Origin: Planctomycetaceae bacterium | GTDB lineage: Bacteria > Planctomycetota > Planctomycetia > Pirellulales > Pirellulaceae | DNA: 52,463 nucleotides | NCBI GenBank assembly: GCA_002724245.1 | Contig: PBOG01000230.1 | Coordinates: 1-52,463, forward strand | Direction of reading: 5' to 3' | Shown here: positions 17,547 through 28,100 of the stretch, piece after piece | Layout: every line of letters starts with the position of its first letter | Position numbering within the stretch: the first letter of the stretch is position 1 | The notes under the pieces: generated by a model | The model's input: only the letters and a program-made list of their open reading frames with translations | Database searches by the model: none | What the model was told of the DNA's origin: nothing | Position numbers and translations under genes: made by a program

Positions 17547-18959
17547 CTAGAAGATTTCCTGAACCACGCGGCCGTGAACATCCGTCAAACGGAAATCACG
17601 GCCCGAGTAGCGGTAGGTCAGCCGCTGGTGATCGATACCCATCAGGTGCAGGATCGTGGCATGCAGATCGTGCATGTGTATTTTCTCTTGTACGGCCATA
17701 TGACCGAATTCGTCGGTGGCGCCGAAAGCGATCCCCGGTTTCACGCCGCCTCCGGCCAGCCAGACCGTAAAGCCATTTGGATTGTGATCGCGCCCCGTAC
17801 CCCTGTCCTGGGCATAGGGTGTGCGGCCAAATTCAGCGCCCCACCAGACCAGTGTATCTTCCAGCAGCCCACGTTGTTTGAGGTCGGTCAACAATCCGGC
17901 AATCGGTCGGTCGACACGACGTGCGTGGTCGGCGTGTTTGGGCAGGTTCGAGTGCTGGTCCCAGGCGGGGTTGGCCCCACTGTCGCCGTACGTGACTTGA
18001 ATATAGCGGACGCCAGCTTCGCACATGCGTCGGGCCAAGAGGCACTCTCGACCAAAGTCATTTGTTTCCTTTTGATTGATTCCGTAGAGCCGCAAGGTTG
18101 CCTCGGTTTCGCGCTCCAGGTCGAGTACGGATGGCGCATCGCGTTGCATACGCCAGGCCAGTTCAAAAGACCCGATTACCGAATCGAGGGTTGCGTCTGC
18201 ACTGTGCCGAGCCAATTGCGCGGCGTTCAACGCCTGCAATAAGGCGTATTGCTGTTGCTGTTGCCCGGGTTGGTAACGCTTATTGACCAGGTTCTTGATC
18301 CGCGCATCTGCTGCCGGCCGGCCAGCGCTTCCCAGCGTCGTACCTCGATACATGGGAGGCAAGAACGCATTGTCGTAGTTGCGTGCACCGCCATTTCCAG
18401 GAGATGGGCAGATGGAGACGAAGCCAGGTAGGTTGTCGTTTTCGCTCCCCAATCCGTAGTGCACCCAGGAACCCATGGAAGGCCGGACCAGGTTGGTGGC
18501 CCCGCAATGCAGAAACAGTGTTGCCGGACCGTGTGCGATCCCCTCAGTGTGGAGCGAGTGCAGCATGCAAAGCTGGTCCGCGTGGCTGCCGATCTCCGGG
18601 AACAGGTCGGAGACCCAGCGGCCCGATTCTCCGTACTGGCGAAATTTCCAGAGTGATTTCTTGACCAGCTGAGAACTGCCCCGTTTGCCAGTCTTGGCGA
18701 TTGTGCGGGCGTCGTCGAAGGCCAGGTTGGTCCCGTGTCTTTTTTCCAGCAAGGGTTTGTAGTCAAACGTGTCAACCTGACTCGGTCCGCCTTGCATAAA
18801 TAGAAAAATGACCCGTTTGGCTCGGGGCGCAAAATGCGGGGTCTGGATGGGGGCGGATGCACCTGCAGAGGCGGGCAAAAGTCCGTGGAGCGCCAGTTGT
18901 CCGAATCCGCAGGCGGCAGCACCTAGTGCCTGGCGGCGATTGGCGGCGAATGGCAACAT
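17547..18959 (-). CDS. Tat-exported DUF1501 protein (module 1)
   Basis: DUF1501 proteins are alkaline-phosphatase-fold relatives, abundant in planctomycetes, with no settled function. Family landmarks are KRVIFLFMQGGPSQVDTFD, a SMGSWVHYGLGSEN segment, WWGAEFGRTPYAQ, GRDHNPNGFTVWLAGGG, and the ending HDLHATILHLMGID with LTDVHGRVV. The N-terminus NRRQALGAAACGFGQLAL is a twin-arginine signal. It starts 38 bases after the stop of the upstream cytochrome-like gene, so the two form an operon, as in the other two modules in this window. Only a weak ribosome-binding sequence (AGAAAG) precedes the ATG. Confidence 0.92.
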   Translation of the reverse strand: MLPFAANRRQALGAAACGFGQLALHGLLPASAGASAPIQTPHFAPRAKRVIFLFMQGGPSQVDTFDYKPLLEKRHGTNLAFDDARTIAKTGKRGSSQLVKKSLWKFRQYGESGRWVSDLFPEIGSHADQLCMLHSLHTEGIAHGPATLFLHCGATNLVRPSMGSWVHYGLGSENDNLPGFVSICPSPGNGGARNYDNAFLPPMYRGTTLGSAGRPAADARIKNLVNKRYQPGQQQQQYALLQALNAAQLARHSADATLDSVIGSFELAWRMQRDAPSVLDLERETEATLRLYGINQKETNDFGRECLLARRMCEAGVRYIQVTYGDSGANPAWDQHSNLPKHADHARRVDRPIAGLLTDLKQRGLLEDTLVWWGAEFGRTPYAQDRGTGRDHNPNGFTVWLAGGGVKPGIAFGATDEFGHMAVQEKIHMHDLHATILHLMGIDHQRLTYRYSGRDFRLTDVHGRVVQEIF

Positions 18960-18997
18960 GCCGGTTCTTTCTGGCTCAGCAGGCAGGACTGCCTGAA

Positions 18998-21814
18998 TCA
19001 GGGTAGATAACGAAAATCAATCGAACCAAAGAGCGCGTGAATAACCTGGGTCCAGCGCAGCTGGTGTGTCATTTTATCTTGAACGGAGTTTGTCAGGAAC
19101 TCCAGCATCGCCTGGGCTTCCGCCGGTTCGGGAGGTCGGCCGACGGTGGCTAGAAAGACGTATCGTAAACGTTCGGCATCGTTGAGTTGTTTTTCTCGCA
19201 AGAAATGGTCTGCGGCGCGCTCGGCTTGTTGCAGAACCCAGGGATTGTTCATCAGAAAGAGGGCTTGTGGCGCAGTATTACTAACATCCCGTTTGCCGGT
19301 GACCATACTCGGATTGGCGAAATCGAACAGTTCAAAGATCTGCGGCAGCGAGTTGCGGAGCACTGGCCAATAGACGGCGCGGCGTTCCCCACCGTGCTGG
19401 TAGCCGTAGTCGTTCGCCGTCCCGGTTCGGATGGTGGGGCCGCCCACCTCGCCACGGAGCGAACCATTGACCGTGAGCATCGCGTCCAGCAGGCTCTCCG
19501 CATCGAGTCTGCGGTGGTGCATCCGCCAGAGCAGGATATTCTCCGGGTCGAGTTGGGTACCCGAATCCAAGGGCTGAGAGGAGAGTTGATACGTTTGGGA
19601 CAACACCATTTCGCGGAGCACGCTCTTGATGGACCAGTTTCGTTCCAAACTACGCGCGGCCAGATAGTTGAGTAGCTGTGGGTGTGATGGTGTGCCGCCG
19701 GTGCGTCCAAAATTATCGGGCGTGCGCACCAGTCCGAACCCGAATAGCCACTGCCACAGTCGGTTGACCAGTACCCGAGCGGTCAGGGGATTCCTGCGAC
19801 CCGCAATCCAATCTGCCAGTTCCCGCCGCCCACTGTGGTCCTGAGGCACCGTCGGTTGAGGTCCGATCATAGCGACCTGCAGGAAGCCCCGTGGAACCAC
19901 GTCGCCCAGGGTATGCACGTTTCCCCGGATATGTATCTGAGTATCTTCGATTTGCTCTTCTTCCTGGACCGACATGTACTTGGGCCGCGCAGCCGTTTTG
20001 GCCGTCAATGCCTGCAGTTGCTTCTCCAGTTGGCTCAGTAATTCTGGTGACGCCGGCTGCGGCTTCGCCGCGGCGGCCGGTTTCTTATCGGCCAGTGCAC
20101 GGGGCAAGAACTGGACGGCGTCGATAATGACGACGCCAGTGGTGCCGCGATTGTCGACCACAACTTTGGCTTTTTCGTTGCGGACAAATCGATACCTTCC
20201 CAGTGAGATAAAGCGACCACCGATGGGTGGCCTTTGTTTTTGGTTGACGGTGACGGTTTTTTTGCCATCCGCGTAGAACACCGTCACGGGAACGGCGGGA
20301 CTGCGGTTTTGACCTGGCGTGTAAGCGAATCGCACTTCGTAGGTGTCGTCGGCGGGCAACAGAGCCTGGAAGGTCGCGTTTTTTTCCCCCTTGCCTTCAC
20401 CACGGTCGTGCTGATAACCGGTTCCCACATAGCTCTTGGTAAATTGTGACTGCATCCAGCTGCCGGTTTTTTGGGCCTGCTGGTCATCGACCACAATACC
20501 GGCCACTTGTTTCAGCGGTAGTGGAGTGGCGCCACCTTGGGCGACCGTTTTGAGCTGCGCGATGCGTTTTTTGAGCGTGGCGGCTTCGGTTTCCCATTGC
20601 CGTAATTCGGCGGCGCGGTCGGCAGAGACGGGCAACGGCAATTCAATCCATTTGGAGACGTTGGCATGCTTCAGTGTTCTGGTATTCCGCAGAATACCGG
20701 CCAGGGCGTAATAGTCGCGAGTTGGAATAGGGTCAAATTTATGGTCATGACAACGCGCACACCCAATCGTCTGAGCCAGAAAGCCGCGGCTGATAATCTC
20801 GAGTTGTTCGTCGACCACGTCCATCCGTAACTTGGCTTTATCCTGATCTTCAAGATTGTTGTTGCCGAGGGTCAGCACGGTCGTGGCGATGGCGGCCCGT
20901 TGTTGTTCCTCCAGTGAGGTCGCGGGCAGTAAATCTCCAGCCACCTGCTCGCGGATGAAGCGATCGAAGGGGAGATCGTTGTTCCAGGCGTCGATGACGT
21001 AATCCCGGTACCGCCAGGCCTCGGGGAACAAGAAACCGCGGAGTGTGATCGATTCTGCAAATCGTACCACGTCCAGCCAGTGCCTTCCCCAGCGCTCACC
21101 GAACCGAGGTGAGGCGAGTAGCTGACTGACCAGTCGCTCGGTGGCAGCGGGTGACTCATCCCGCAGGAAACGCTCGATTTGGGATGGAGTTGGGGGGATG
21201 CCAAAGAGGTCGAAGTAGAGACGTCGGACCAGGACCCGGCGGGTTGCTACCGGGGCCCGCGGCAATTTGGCGGCTTCTCGGCGCGCATTGACAAACGTGT
21301 CGATGGGCGAAACAGCCGAGGCTCTGGCTGTGCCGGGAAGCCGAGGTTTTTCGATCGGTCGGTAGGCCCAATGAAGCCGACCTTTTTCCAGATCGATACG
21401 GGGCTTGGCCGCTGTGGCGCCAGCACGTGGATCCGGTGCACCCCGGGTAATCCACAATTGGAAATTGGCGATCACGGCGGCAGAGAGCGGCGCGCGGGGT
21501 GGCATCTCCAGAGTCTCGTAACGTAACGCCTGCAATAACAGGCTGGCAGCTGGTTTCCCTGCAACAATCGCTGGTCCACTGTCTCCCCCTTTGCGAATCC
21601 CTGCACGACTATCCAGACGCAGGCCACCGCGCAGTTGTTTGTTTTGGGCGGCCTGCTCGGAATGGCAGCTGTAACAGGGTTCGACCAGGACCGGACGAAT
21701 CTTTTTTTCGAACAGCTCGGTGTCCGCGGGAGACAGGGTGTCAGGTGGTGCGGCGGCAGTGGCCGACAGCTGACCGCCCAGGACCAACGGAAGCAGGAAA
21801 AGACGGAACGACAT
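18998..21814 (-). CDS. PSCyt1-DUF1549-DUF1553 cytochrome-like protein with golvesin-like insert (module 1)
   Basis: After a signal peptide (SFRLFLLPLVLGGQLSATAA), the planctomycete cytochrome domain 1 carries C47-Y-S-C50-H51. GGLRLDSR, GGDSGPAIV and LEMPP follow, as usual. DUF1549 follows, with FGERWGRHWLDVVRFAES and a second haem-type motif CARCHDHKFDP at C352. DUF1553 lies at the C-terminus, with NPLTARVLVNRLWQWLFG, DNFGRTGGTPSHP and QALFLMNNP. Between the two, residues of about 437-573 look like a golvesin/xanthan-lyase-type beta-sandwich (DDQQAQKTGSW to VVIIDAVQFLP). The ATG at 21814 was preferred over a TTG at 21853 because it gives a clean signal peptide. The protein is probably periplasmic. 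Electron transfer with DUF1501 is often supposed but unproven. Confidence 0.92.
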   Translation of the reverse strand: MSFRLFLLPLVLGGQLSATAAAPPDTLSPADTELFEKKIRPVLVEPCYSCHSEQAAQNKQLRGGLRLDSRAGIRKGGDSGPAIVAGKPAASLLLQALRYETLEMPPRAPLSAAVIANFQLWITRGAPDPRAGATAAKPRIDLEKGRLHWAYRPIEKPRLPGTARASAVSPIDTFVNARREAAKLPRAPVATRRVLVRRLYFDLFGIPPTPSQIERFLRDESPAATERLVSQLLASPRFGERWGRHWLDVVRFAESITLRGFLFPEAWRYRDYVIDAWNNDLPFDRFIREQVAGDLLPATSLEEQQRAAIATTVLTLGNNNLEDQDKAKLRMDVVDEQLEIISRGFLAQTIGCARCHDHKFDPIPTRDYYALAGILRNTRTLKHANVSKWIELPLPVSADRAAELRQWETEAATLKKRIAQLKTVAQGGATPLPLKQVAGIVVDDQQAQKTGSWMQSQFTKSYVGTGYQHDRGEGKGEKNATFQALLPADDTYEVRFAYTPGQNRSPAVPVTVFYADGKKTVTVNQKQRPPIGGRFISLGRYRFVRNEKAKVVVDNRGTTGVVIIDAVQFLPRALADKKPAAAAKPQPASPELLSQLEKQLQALTAKTAARPKYMSVQEEEQIEDTQIHIRGNVHTLGDVVPRGFLQVAMIGPQPTVPQDHSGRRELADWIAGRRNPLTARVLVNRLWQWLFGFGLVRTPDNFGRTGGTPSHPQLLNYLAARSLERNWSIKSVLREMVLSQTYQLSSQPLDSGTQLDPENILLWRMHHRRLDAESLLDAMLTVNGSLRGEVGGPTIRTGTANDYGYQHGGERRAVYWPVLRNSLPQIFELFDFANPSMVTGKRDVSNTAPQALFLMNNPWVLQQAERAADHFLREKQLNDAERLRYVFLATVGRPPEPAEAQAMLEFLTNSVQDKMTHQLRWTQVIHALFGSIDFRYLP

Positions 21815-22073
21815 CAAAGCTGTTTCCGAGGGGGGCCAGGGGAATGAGAGCAATGCAAAACCAGGCTCTTCATCTTACCCTATCGACGGTTGGTGCGCTG
21901 GCTCCAGATGGCCGCCGGATGAGAGGCCTCAGAATCGGCAAAATCCCAAATCAAACCAGCACAGATGTTGCCGTCGCTACCCAGGGCTGGTGGCAACCAG
22001 GATGCACGCCGCGGCTGGCACCGCTATCCTGGTGTGGGTACTTCCGCTTCAACCGCGATCCAAAAGGGTGATG

Positions 22074-23747
22074 ATGAAAGCGTGCAGACTGAAAAAATGT
22101 GGTGCCGTCGTCTGGTGCCTGGTGATCGGTTGGTCGGCTGTCCTGATCGCTCAGCAGCCCGTGGCACGCTGGAAACTGGTGGGCGATGCGCAGGACTCTG
22201 CGGGGAATGGCCAGCATTTGCAGGTTCAGGCCGTGGATTGGAATGTCAAGGGTCCGCGGGGCCAGGCCGGCGGCGCGGCCGGCTTCAACGGTCGTGACAG
22301 TCTGCTGACCGCCTCATCGCCACAGCAGTTCAATCCGGGCCGGCGGGCATTCAGTGTCTCGGCCTGGGTACACACGGAAGCAGTACTGGATGATGTGCTG
22401 GGTGATGTGATCAGCAAATTTGATCCACGACGGCGAACCGGATTTGAACTTTCGATCAAGAATAACGTGGGTGTGACCAATACGTCGGCCAACTACCGAC
22501 AGGTCCATTTTGGGATCGACAGCGGGCAACTCGAGTCGGCTTGGACGGATCACGGTCGTCCCGGAAATAACATGTATGTGTTTTCGTTGCTGGTCCACCG
22601 TGGGCAGATGTATGCGGGTACCTGCGAACCGGGAATCGATGAAGCCGGTCATGTCTACCGATTCGATGGAACTGACGCCGATGGCGGCCGTTGGGTTGAT
22701 TTGGGAATGCCGGACCGTTGCAATGCCGTATCGACACTCTGCAGTTTTAATGGAGAGTTGTACGCCGGCACTTCCAAATACCGCCTGGGCGGCTCTTCGT
22801 TGCCAGAGTCTCCCAATCCCCATCCAGGCGGAAACGTATTTCGCTATCTGGGCGGTCAGGAATGGGAACATTGCGGCAAACTTGGTGCCGCGGAATCGAT
22901 TTACGGGACAGTGGTGTTTCGTGGTCAGCTGTACGCCTCGGCGCTCTACTCTCCGGGCTTGTTTCGCTATGAAGGTGGCACCCGCTGGACTGACTGCGGG
23001 ACGTTTGCAGGAAAACGTGTTGAGGCATTGGCCGTCTACAATGGTGCCATCTATGCCAGCGGGTTTGATGAGGCTGGCGTCTATCGTTATGACGGGACAG
23101 ACTGGGAGCATCTGGGTGTGGTCGGTGAAAACACGCAGACCTATGGATTTGCGGTTTACCAGGGCAGTCTCTACGTGAGTACCTGGCCGACCGGCAGTGT
23201 GTACCGTTTTGCGGGGCCAGAACGCTGGGAGTTTGCCGGGCGTTTGGCGATGGAAAAGGAGGCCATGCCCCTGGCCGTCTACAATGGCATGCTTTACTCC
23301 GGTACGTTGCCATTGGGAGGTGTCTTTCGTTATGACGGCGAGACCCAGTGGACTTCGCTGGGGCGTGTCGACAGCACGCCCGATGTGCGCTATCGCCGGG
23401 CCTGGTCGATGGCTGTGTTCCAGGGGAGGCTGTACGTCGGCGCCTTGCCTTCGGGTCAGGTAAAGTCGATTTCTGCAGGTAAAAGCGTGACGTTTGACCG
23501 GGAGTTACCCGCGGGCTGGGTCCATCTGGCAGCGGTCCGCGCCAGCGATCAGCTGCGGCTGTTCGTCAATGGCCGGCAGGTTGCCCACTCGGATCGGTTT
23601 CGATCCGTCGATTACGACCTTTCCAATGACGTACCCTTGCAGATCGGCAGGGGCCAGCACGACTATTTCAACGGACGGATCTCCGATGTCCATTTCTATG
23701 ACCGAGCACTGTCGGCTGACGAGATTGCCAGGTTGGCACGCCGTTAA
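22074..23747 (+). CDS. Exported LamG-like protein interrupted by a beta-propeller
   Basis: The signal peptide is GAVVWCLVIGWSAVLIAQQ. Residues of about 30-135 carry the first part of a concanavalin A-like LamG domain: VARWKL, a GGAAGFNGRDS strand and RRAFSVSAWVHTE. Residues of about 140-480 form a repeated propeller with recurring phrases such as GELYAGTSKY, GQLYASALYS, GAIYASGFDEAGVYRYDG, GSLYVSTW and GRLYVGALPSGQ. Residues of about 485-557 return to LamG sequence (GWVHLAAVRASDQLRLFVNG, then ISDVHFYDRALSADEIA). AAGGG upstream suits the ATG at 22074; 22071 is equally possible. The protein is probably extracellular or periplasmic. No catalytic residues are evident, and a carbohydrate-binding role is only a guess. 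Confidence 0.82.
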   Translation: MKACRLKKCGAVVWCLVIGWSAVLIAQQPVARWKLVGDAQDSAGNGQHLQVQAVDWNVKGPRGQAGGAAGFNGRDSLLTASSPQQFNPGRRAFSVSAWVHTEAVLDDVLGDVISKFDPRRRTGFELSIKNNVGVTNTSANYRQVHFGIDSGQLESAWTDHGRPGNNMYVFSLLVHRGQMYAGTCEPGIDEAGHVYRFDGTDADGGRWVDLGMPDRCNAVSTLCSFNGELYAGTSKYRLGGSSLPESPNPHPGGNVFRYLGGQEWEHCGKLGAAESIYGTVVFRGQLYASALYSPGLFRYEGGTRWTDCGTFAGKRVEALAVYNGAIYASGFDEAGVYRYDGTDWEHLGVVGENTQTYGFAVYQGSLYVSTWPTGSVYRFAGPERWEFAGRLAMEKEAMPLAVYNGMLYSGTLPLGGVFRYDGETQWTSLGRVDSTPDVRYRRAWSMAVFQGRLYVGALPSGQVKSISAGKSVTFDRELPAGWVHLAAVRASDQLRLFVNGRQVAHSDRFRSVDYDLSNDVPLQIGRGQHDYFNGRISDVHFYDRALSADEIARLARR

Positions 23748-23789
23748 AGAATTGCCGGCAGCGGTCACGCATTCAGGGCAATGTCGTAT

Positions 23790-25022
23790 CTATTGCGAAA
23801 ATCGTACCTGTAATCGGAGCGGGTTACGCTGTGAGGTGTGTTGCCGAAATTGCGGCTCCGTATCGACAAGTTCGATCTTTTTCCACCGCGCTAGCAGCGC
23901 TTGCAATGCGAGTTCTGTTTCCAGTCTGGCCAGTGGTGCACCCAGGCAGTAGTGCGGTCCGAGACCGAATGCCAGGTGCGGGTTGGGGGCACGGCTCAAA
24001 TCGAGGTGATCCGGTCGGGCGAACTGATCGGGATCGCGATTCGCGGCTCCCAGGAAAGGCATGACGCGGTCACCGGCGCGAATCCTCTGGCCACCGATTT
24101 CGAGCGTCTCGGCAGCGGAACGGGTTTGGTGTTGAATCGGGCTGTCGTAGCGCAGCAGTTCTTCCACTGCGGTGGGGATGGCGGCGGGGTTTTCCCGCAA
24201 TTGCTGCAACTGCATGGGATGTCGCAGCAACGCCAGTAGTCCGTTGGCCAGGAGTGCCATGGTTGTTTCGTGTCCGGCGACCATCAGAAAGCCACACATC
24301 CCCAGGAGTTCCTGCCGGCTGAGACGATTCCCCTGGTCTTCGACTTGAACTAACTGGCTGAGCAAATCGTTGCGAGGCGCCAACCGGCGTTGCCGCGCCA
24401 GTTCGTCGAACAAGGAAGACAGGGAGGTAGCTGCCTGGCTGGCTGTCTGGGCGACCTGGGACTCTGCCTGTCCGGTACCCGAATAGGCAGTTAACGCGTT
24501 GGACCAGCCGATCAACTGCTGGCGGGCTTCACGCGGTACGCCGAGCATCCGTCCAATGACGATGGCTGGCAAGGGATAGGCGAAGTCGCGGACAAAATCG
24601 ACCGTTTGGCCGCTGGTGATGCCTGCCAACAACTCTTCGATGAGTTGTTCAATTTCCACGCGCATCGCTTGCACCATACGCGTGGTAAAGGCGGCGTTGA
24701 CGAGTCGCCTCAGCCGCGTGTGGTCGGGTGGATCCATGTTTCCGATCCAGGTGTCAAACTGGTCGAATAAGGGTTGCAACTGGGAGCGTAATTCGGCGGA
24801 CAGCTGTTGGGAGTAGGAAGAGACGCGCCGACTGGAAACGAGTCGCCCGTCTTTCAACGCGCGGTACACGTCCTGGTAACGCGTTAATACCCAGGCGTTT
24901 AGACGCTGGCTAAAGAAGACGGGTGCTGTGTCTCGCAACGCCGCGTAACTGGGGTAGGGATTGGCCAGATACAGGGGCGTCAGCAAGTCGGTATCGAAGT
25001 CGTCAGAAGACGCGGTGGGCAT
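23790..25022 (-). CDS. Cytochrome P450, soluble class I type
   Basis: This 410-residue monooxygenase has the full set of bacterial P450 marks. The I-helix oxygen-binding motif is AGHETT, the K-helix ExxR is ELLR in VEELLRYDSP, and the haem loop FGLGPHYCLGAPLAR carries the axial ligand C359. It is close in type to the CYP107/CYP109-like bacterial group. I used the ATG at 25022. The open frame extends 139 residues further, but that region overlaps the divergent gene at 25127 and is low-complexity shadow sequence. No ferredoxin or reductase gene is nearby, so redox partners must be encoded elsewhere. The enzyme is cytoplasmic. The substrate cannot be inferred. Confidence 0.95.
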   Translation of the reverse strand: MPTASSDDFDTDLLTPLYLANPYPSYAALRDTAPVFFSQRLNAWVLTRYQDVYRALKDGRLVSSRRVSSYSQQLSAELRSQLQPLFDQFDTWIGNMDPPDHTRLRRLVNAAFTTRMVQAMRVEIEQLIEELLAGITSGQTVDFVRDFAYPLPAIVIGRMLGVPREARQQLIGWSNALTAYSGTGQAESQVAQTASQAATSLSSLFDELARQRRLAPRNDLLSQLVQVEDQGNRLSRQELLGMCGFLMVAGHETTMALLANGLLALLRHPMQLQQLRENPAAIPTAVEELLRYDSPIQHQTRSAAETLEIGGQRIRAGDRVMPFLGAANRDPDQFARPDHLDLSRAPNPHLAFGLGPHYCLGAPLARLETELALQALLARWKKIELVDTEPQFRQHTSQRNPLRLQVRFSQ

Positions 25023-25126
25023 AAGAAAAACAACTTGTTTACAGGGGGATTGTCTCGTTTTCGCCGGTGTCAATGGATGTCGGTTGCCAGGCCGATCGAC
25101 TAGAATAACATCTGGATGGCACGGCG

Positions 25127-28100
25127 GTGCTGCGAGTGGTTGTTTGCTGTTGCTGGAAACCTGGTATGACGACTTTCCTGATGGTACTAGGCCTGTTCGG
25201 GGCTGAGCCCGAGAATGCCGCGGAAGTTGCTTTTTTTGAGAAGCGCATTCGTCCGGTTTTGGTGGAGCACTGTTACCGTTGTCACTCCAGTCAGGCCAGG
25301 CTGCCCAAAGGGGGGTTGCGTCTGGATAGTCGTGCTGCCATTCGTCGTGGTGGCGAGAATGGACCGGCGGTGGTGCCGGGAGACAGCGCAGCGAGTTTGC
25401 TGATTCAGGCGCTGCGCCACGAAACGTTTGAGATGCCACCAGACCGTAAGTTGCCGGAGCGCGTGATCAACGATTTTGTGGCGTGGATCGGGCGGGGGGC
25501 TGTGGATCCACGTGACCATCCACCTGCCGACCAGGCCACCACGTCTTGGCCTGACGTCCTGGCCCAACGGCGGAAGATCTGGAGTTTACAGCCGGTGACG
25601 CACTCCGCACCGCCGTCGGTAGAGGATCCAGCCTGGTCCGGAGATGCAGTCGACCGCTTCGTCAAGGCGGCACTCGATCGCGCCGGCTTGCAGCCAGCTC
25701 CCTTGGCCGATCGTTACGCGCTGTTGCGCCGCTTGAGTTTGTCGCTCACCGGATTACCGCCTTCTCGAGAGCAGATTGAAGCGTTTGTTCAAGATCCTTC
25801 GCTGGTTGCATACGAGCAGCTGGTTGACCGCCTGTTGGCCTCGCCGCATTTTGGCGAACGGTGGGGGCGGCATTGGCTCGATGTGGTGCGCTTTGCCGAG
25901 ACGTACGGCCACGAATGGAATGGAGAAGTGCGCGGAGCGTGGCGTTATCGCGACTACGTGATCCGCTGCTGGAATCAGGATCTGCCCTACGACCAGTTTG
26001 TCCGCGAACACATCGCCGGTGACTTGCTTGCTGCGCCGCGTTTCAATCCAGTCAAGAAAATCAACGAGTCCTTGTTGGGCACCGCGTTTTACCGCTTCGG
26101 CGAGGTCGGACACGACGATTGTCTGGAATTTCGTGAAATCAGTCTGGACGTGATCGATAACCAGATCGACACACTCAGTAAAGCGTTTTTGGCGACTACC
26201 ATGTCGTGTGCGCGTTGTCATGATCATAAGCTGGATCCGGTGTCGACGCGCGAGTATTACGCGCTCAGTGGGATTCTCAGTAGCTCGCGTTTTGTAGCCC
26301 GGACGATCGATCAACCGGACGTGAACGACGCTGCCAAGAATCAACTGCAGGCGCTCAAGAGCCAGATTCGCCAGGAGTTGGCGCGGCAGTGGTTACAGGA
26401 TGTCCAGCGTGCCGAAGACTATCTCAGCGCTGCGCAGTTGCAATTGATGGATGCCACTGCGACGGCCCAGACGGTCGATCTGGAACCAGAGCGCCTGAAA
26501 AACTGGGTCGCGGCGTTGAAGTTGTTTGATAAGAAGGTGCCACCACTGGAGCATCCACTGCATGTCTGGTGTGCATTGCGTACCAAGGCGGATTTGGCCG
26601 CGGAATGGTCCCAGCTGAAGCAGCATTACCAACGCGAGCAGGAGGTTCGCTCTGCCTTTAATGCGAAGCACTTTGAGGAAGTCGTCGATTTTCGGAACGT
26701 CAGTTCCCGGAAGAAGGTACCGGCCAGTCAGAGTGGTGAGGCCGTCTGGCGAGGTGAAGGTCTCGGTTGGGATGACGCCTACTGCCAGAGCGGCGAATTC
26801 GCGATCGCCCACGACGGTGACCCGATTGTCAGATCGGTGTTTCGCGCGGGCATGTACACGCACAAGTTCTCGGATCGTCTAAACGGCGCGTTGCGTTCTT
26901 CTTTTCTTCCCAAGGATCGCAAGTACTTGAGTGTGGAAGTGCTGGGTGGTGGCGAGAGCGCACTGCGCATGATCTATGATAATTGCCATTTAGGCCTGGA
27001 CAGCGCAGTGCTCAGTTCCGATCAGTTGCAGTGGATGACCAAATCGACACGAAAACAGTATGTGGACAGTCATGTCTACGTGGCTTTGGTGACCAAGTTC
27101 GACAATCAGAGTTACCCCAAGTACAACACACCACACGTTATCGACCACACCAAGATCCGGTCGTATTTTGGCGTAACACGCGCTGTCCTTCACGATTGTG
27201 AAGGGCCACCAAGAGCGGGTTTGACGCACTTGCTGCCGTTGTTTACGGAGGCGGCTGCACCTGGGGCAATCACCGAATTGGCGACGGGTTACGGGCGTGT
27301 GATGCGCCAGGCAGTGCAAGCCTGGGCTGCGAATCAGGCAAGTGATGAAGATGTCCGCTGGATTACATGGCTGCTGTCCAGCAAGTTACTCTCCAATACG
27401 AAATCCCAGAGCGACGTGTTGGCTGACCTGGTTGCCCGCTATCGGGAAATCGAAGGCCAGATTCCACCCCCGAAACTGATCAACGCGATGGCGGATCTCG
27501 ATCCAGGATTTGACGCTCCACTACGGGTACGGGGTGATCCTTTTCAACTTGGCGATCCGGTGCCGCGTCGTTTTCTGGAAGTGCTCGAAGGTTCGGATAC
27601 CGCTTGGGACGTTGTGGGTAGCGGCCGTCGTCAACTGGCCGATGTCGTGGCCAGCGCCGATAACCCGTTGACCGCACGCGTGATGGTCAACCGGATCTGG
27701 CACCATTTGTTTGGACGTGGGCTGGTGCGCACGACCGATGATTTTGGTGCATTGGGTGACCGCCCTTCACACCCTCAGTTGCTCGATCATCTGGCGGTCC
27801 AGTTTGTGCGGCAGGGATGGTCGTTGAAACGATTGATACGGTCGCTCGTGTTGACGCGAACTTACCGTGCAGCCAGTCGAGTGGATGCGGCCGCCAGAGA
27901 GGTTGATCCGGAGAACCGACTGTTACATCATTTTCCCCTGCGGCGATTGGAAGCAGAGGCAATTCGTGACACGATGCTGGCGGTTTCCGGTAACTTGAGT
28001 CGTGATTTTGGCGGTCGTAGCATCCATCCACACCGTGTCCAGGAACGTAAAGACCGGCGGTTGTTCACAGGACCACTCGATGGTCGGGGGCGTCGCAGTC

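Noticed and set aside
25115-25131. TGGCACG sequence resembling a sigma-54 promoter
   Set aside because: The -12 element is one base out of register with the consensus spacing.
25023-25439. N-terminal extension of 139 residues on the P450 reading frame
   Set aside because: It overlaps the divergent module 2 gene and has no P450 or targeting features. The ATG at 25022 gives a normal-length P450.
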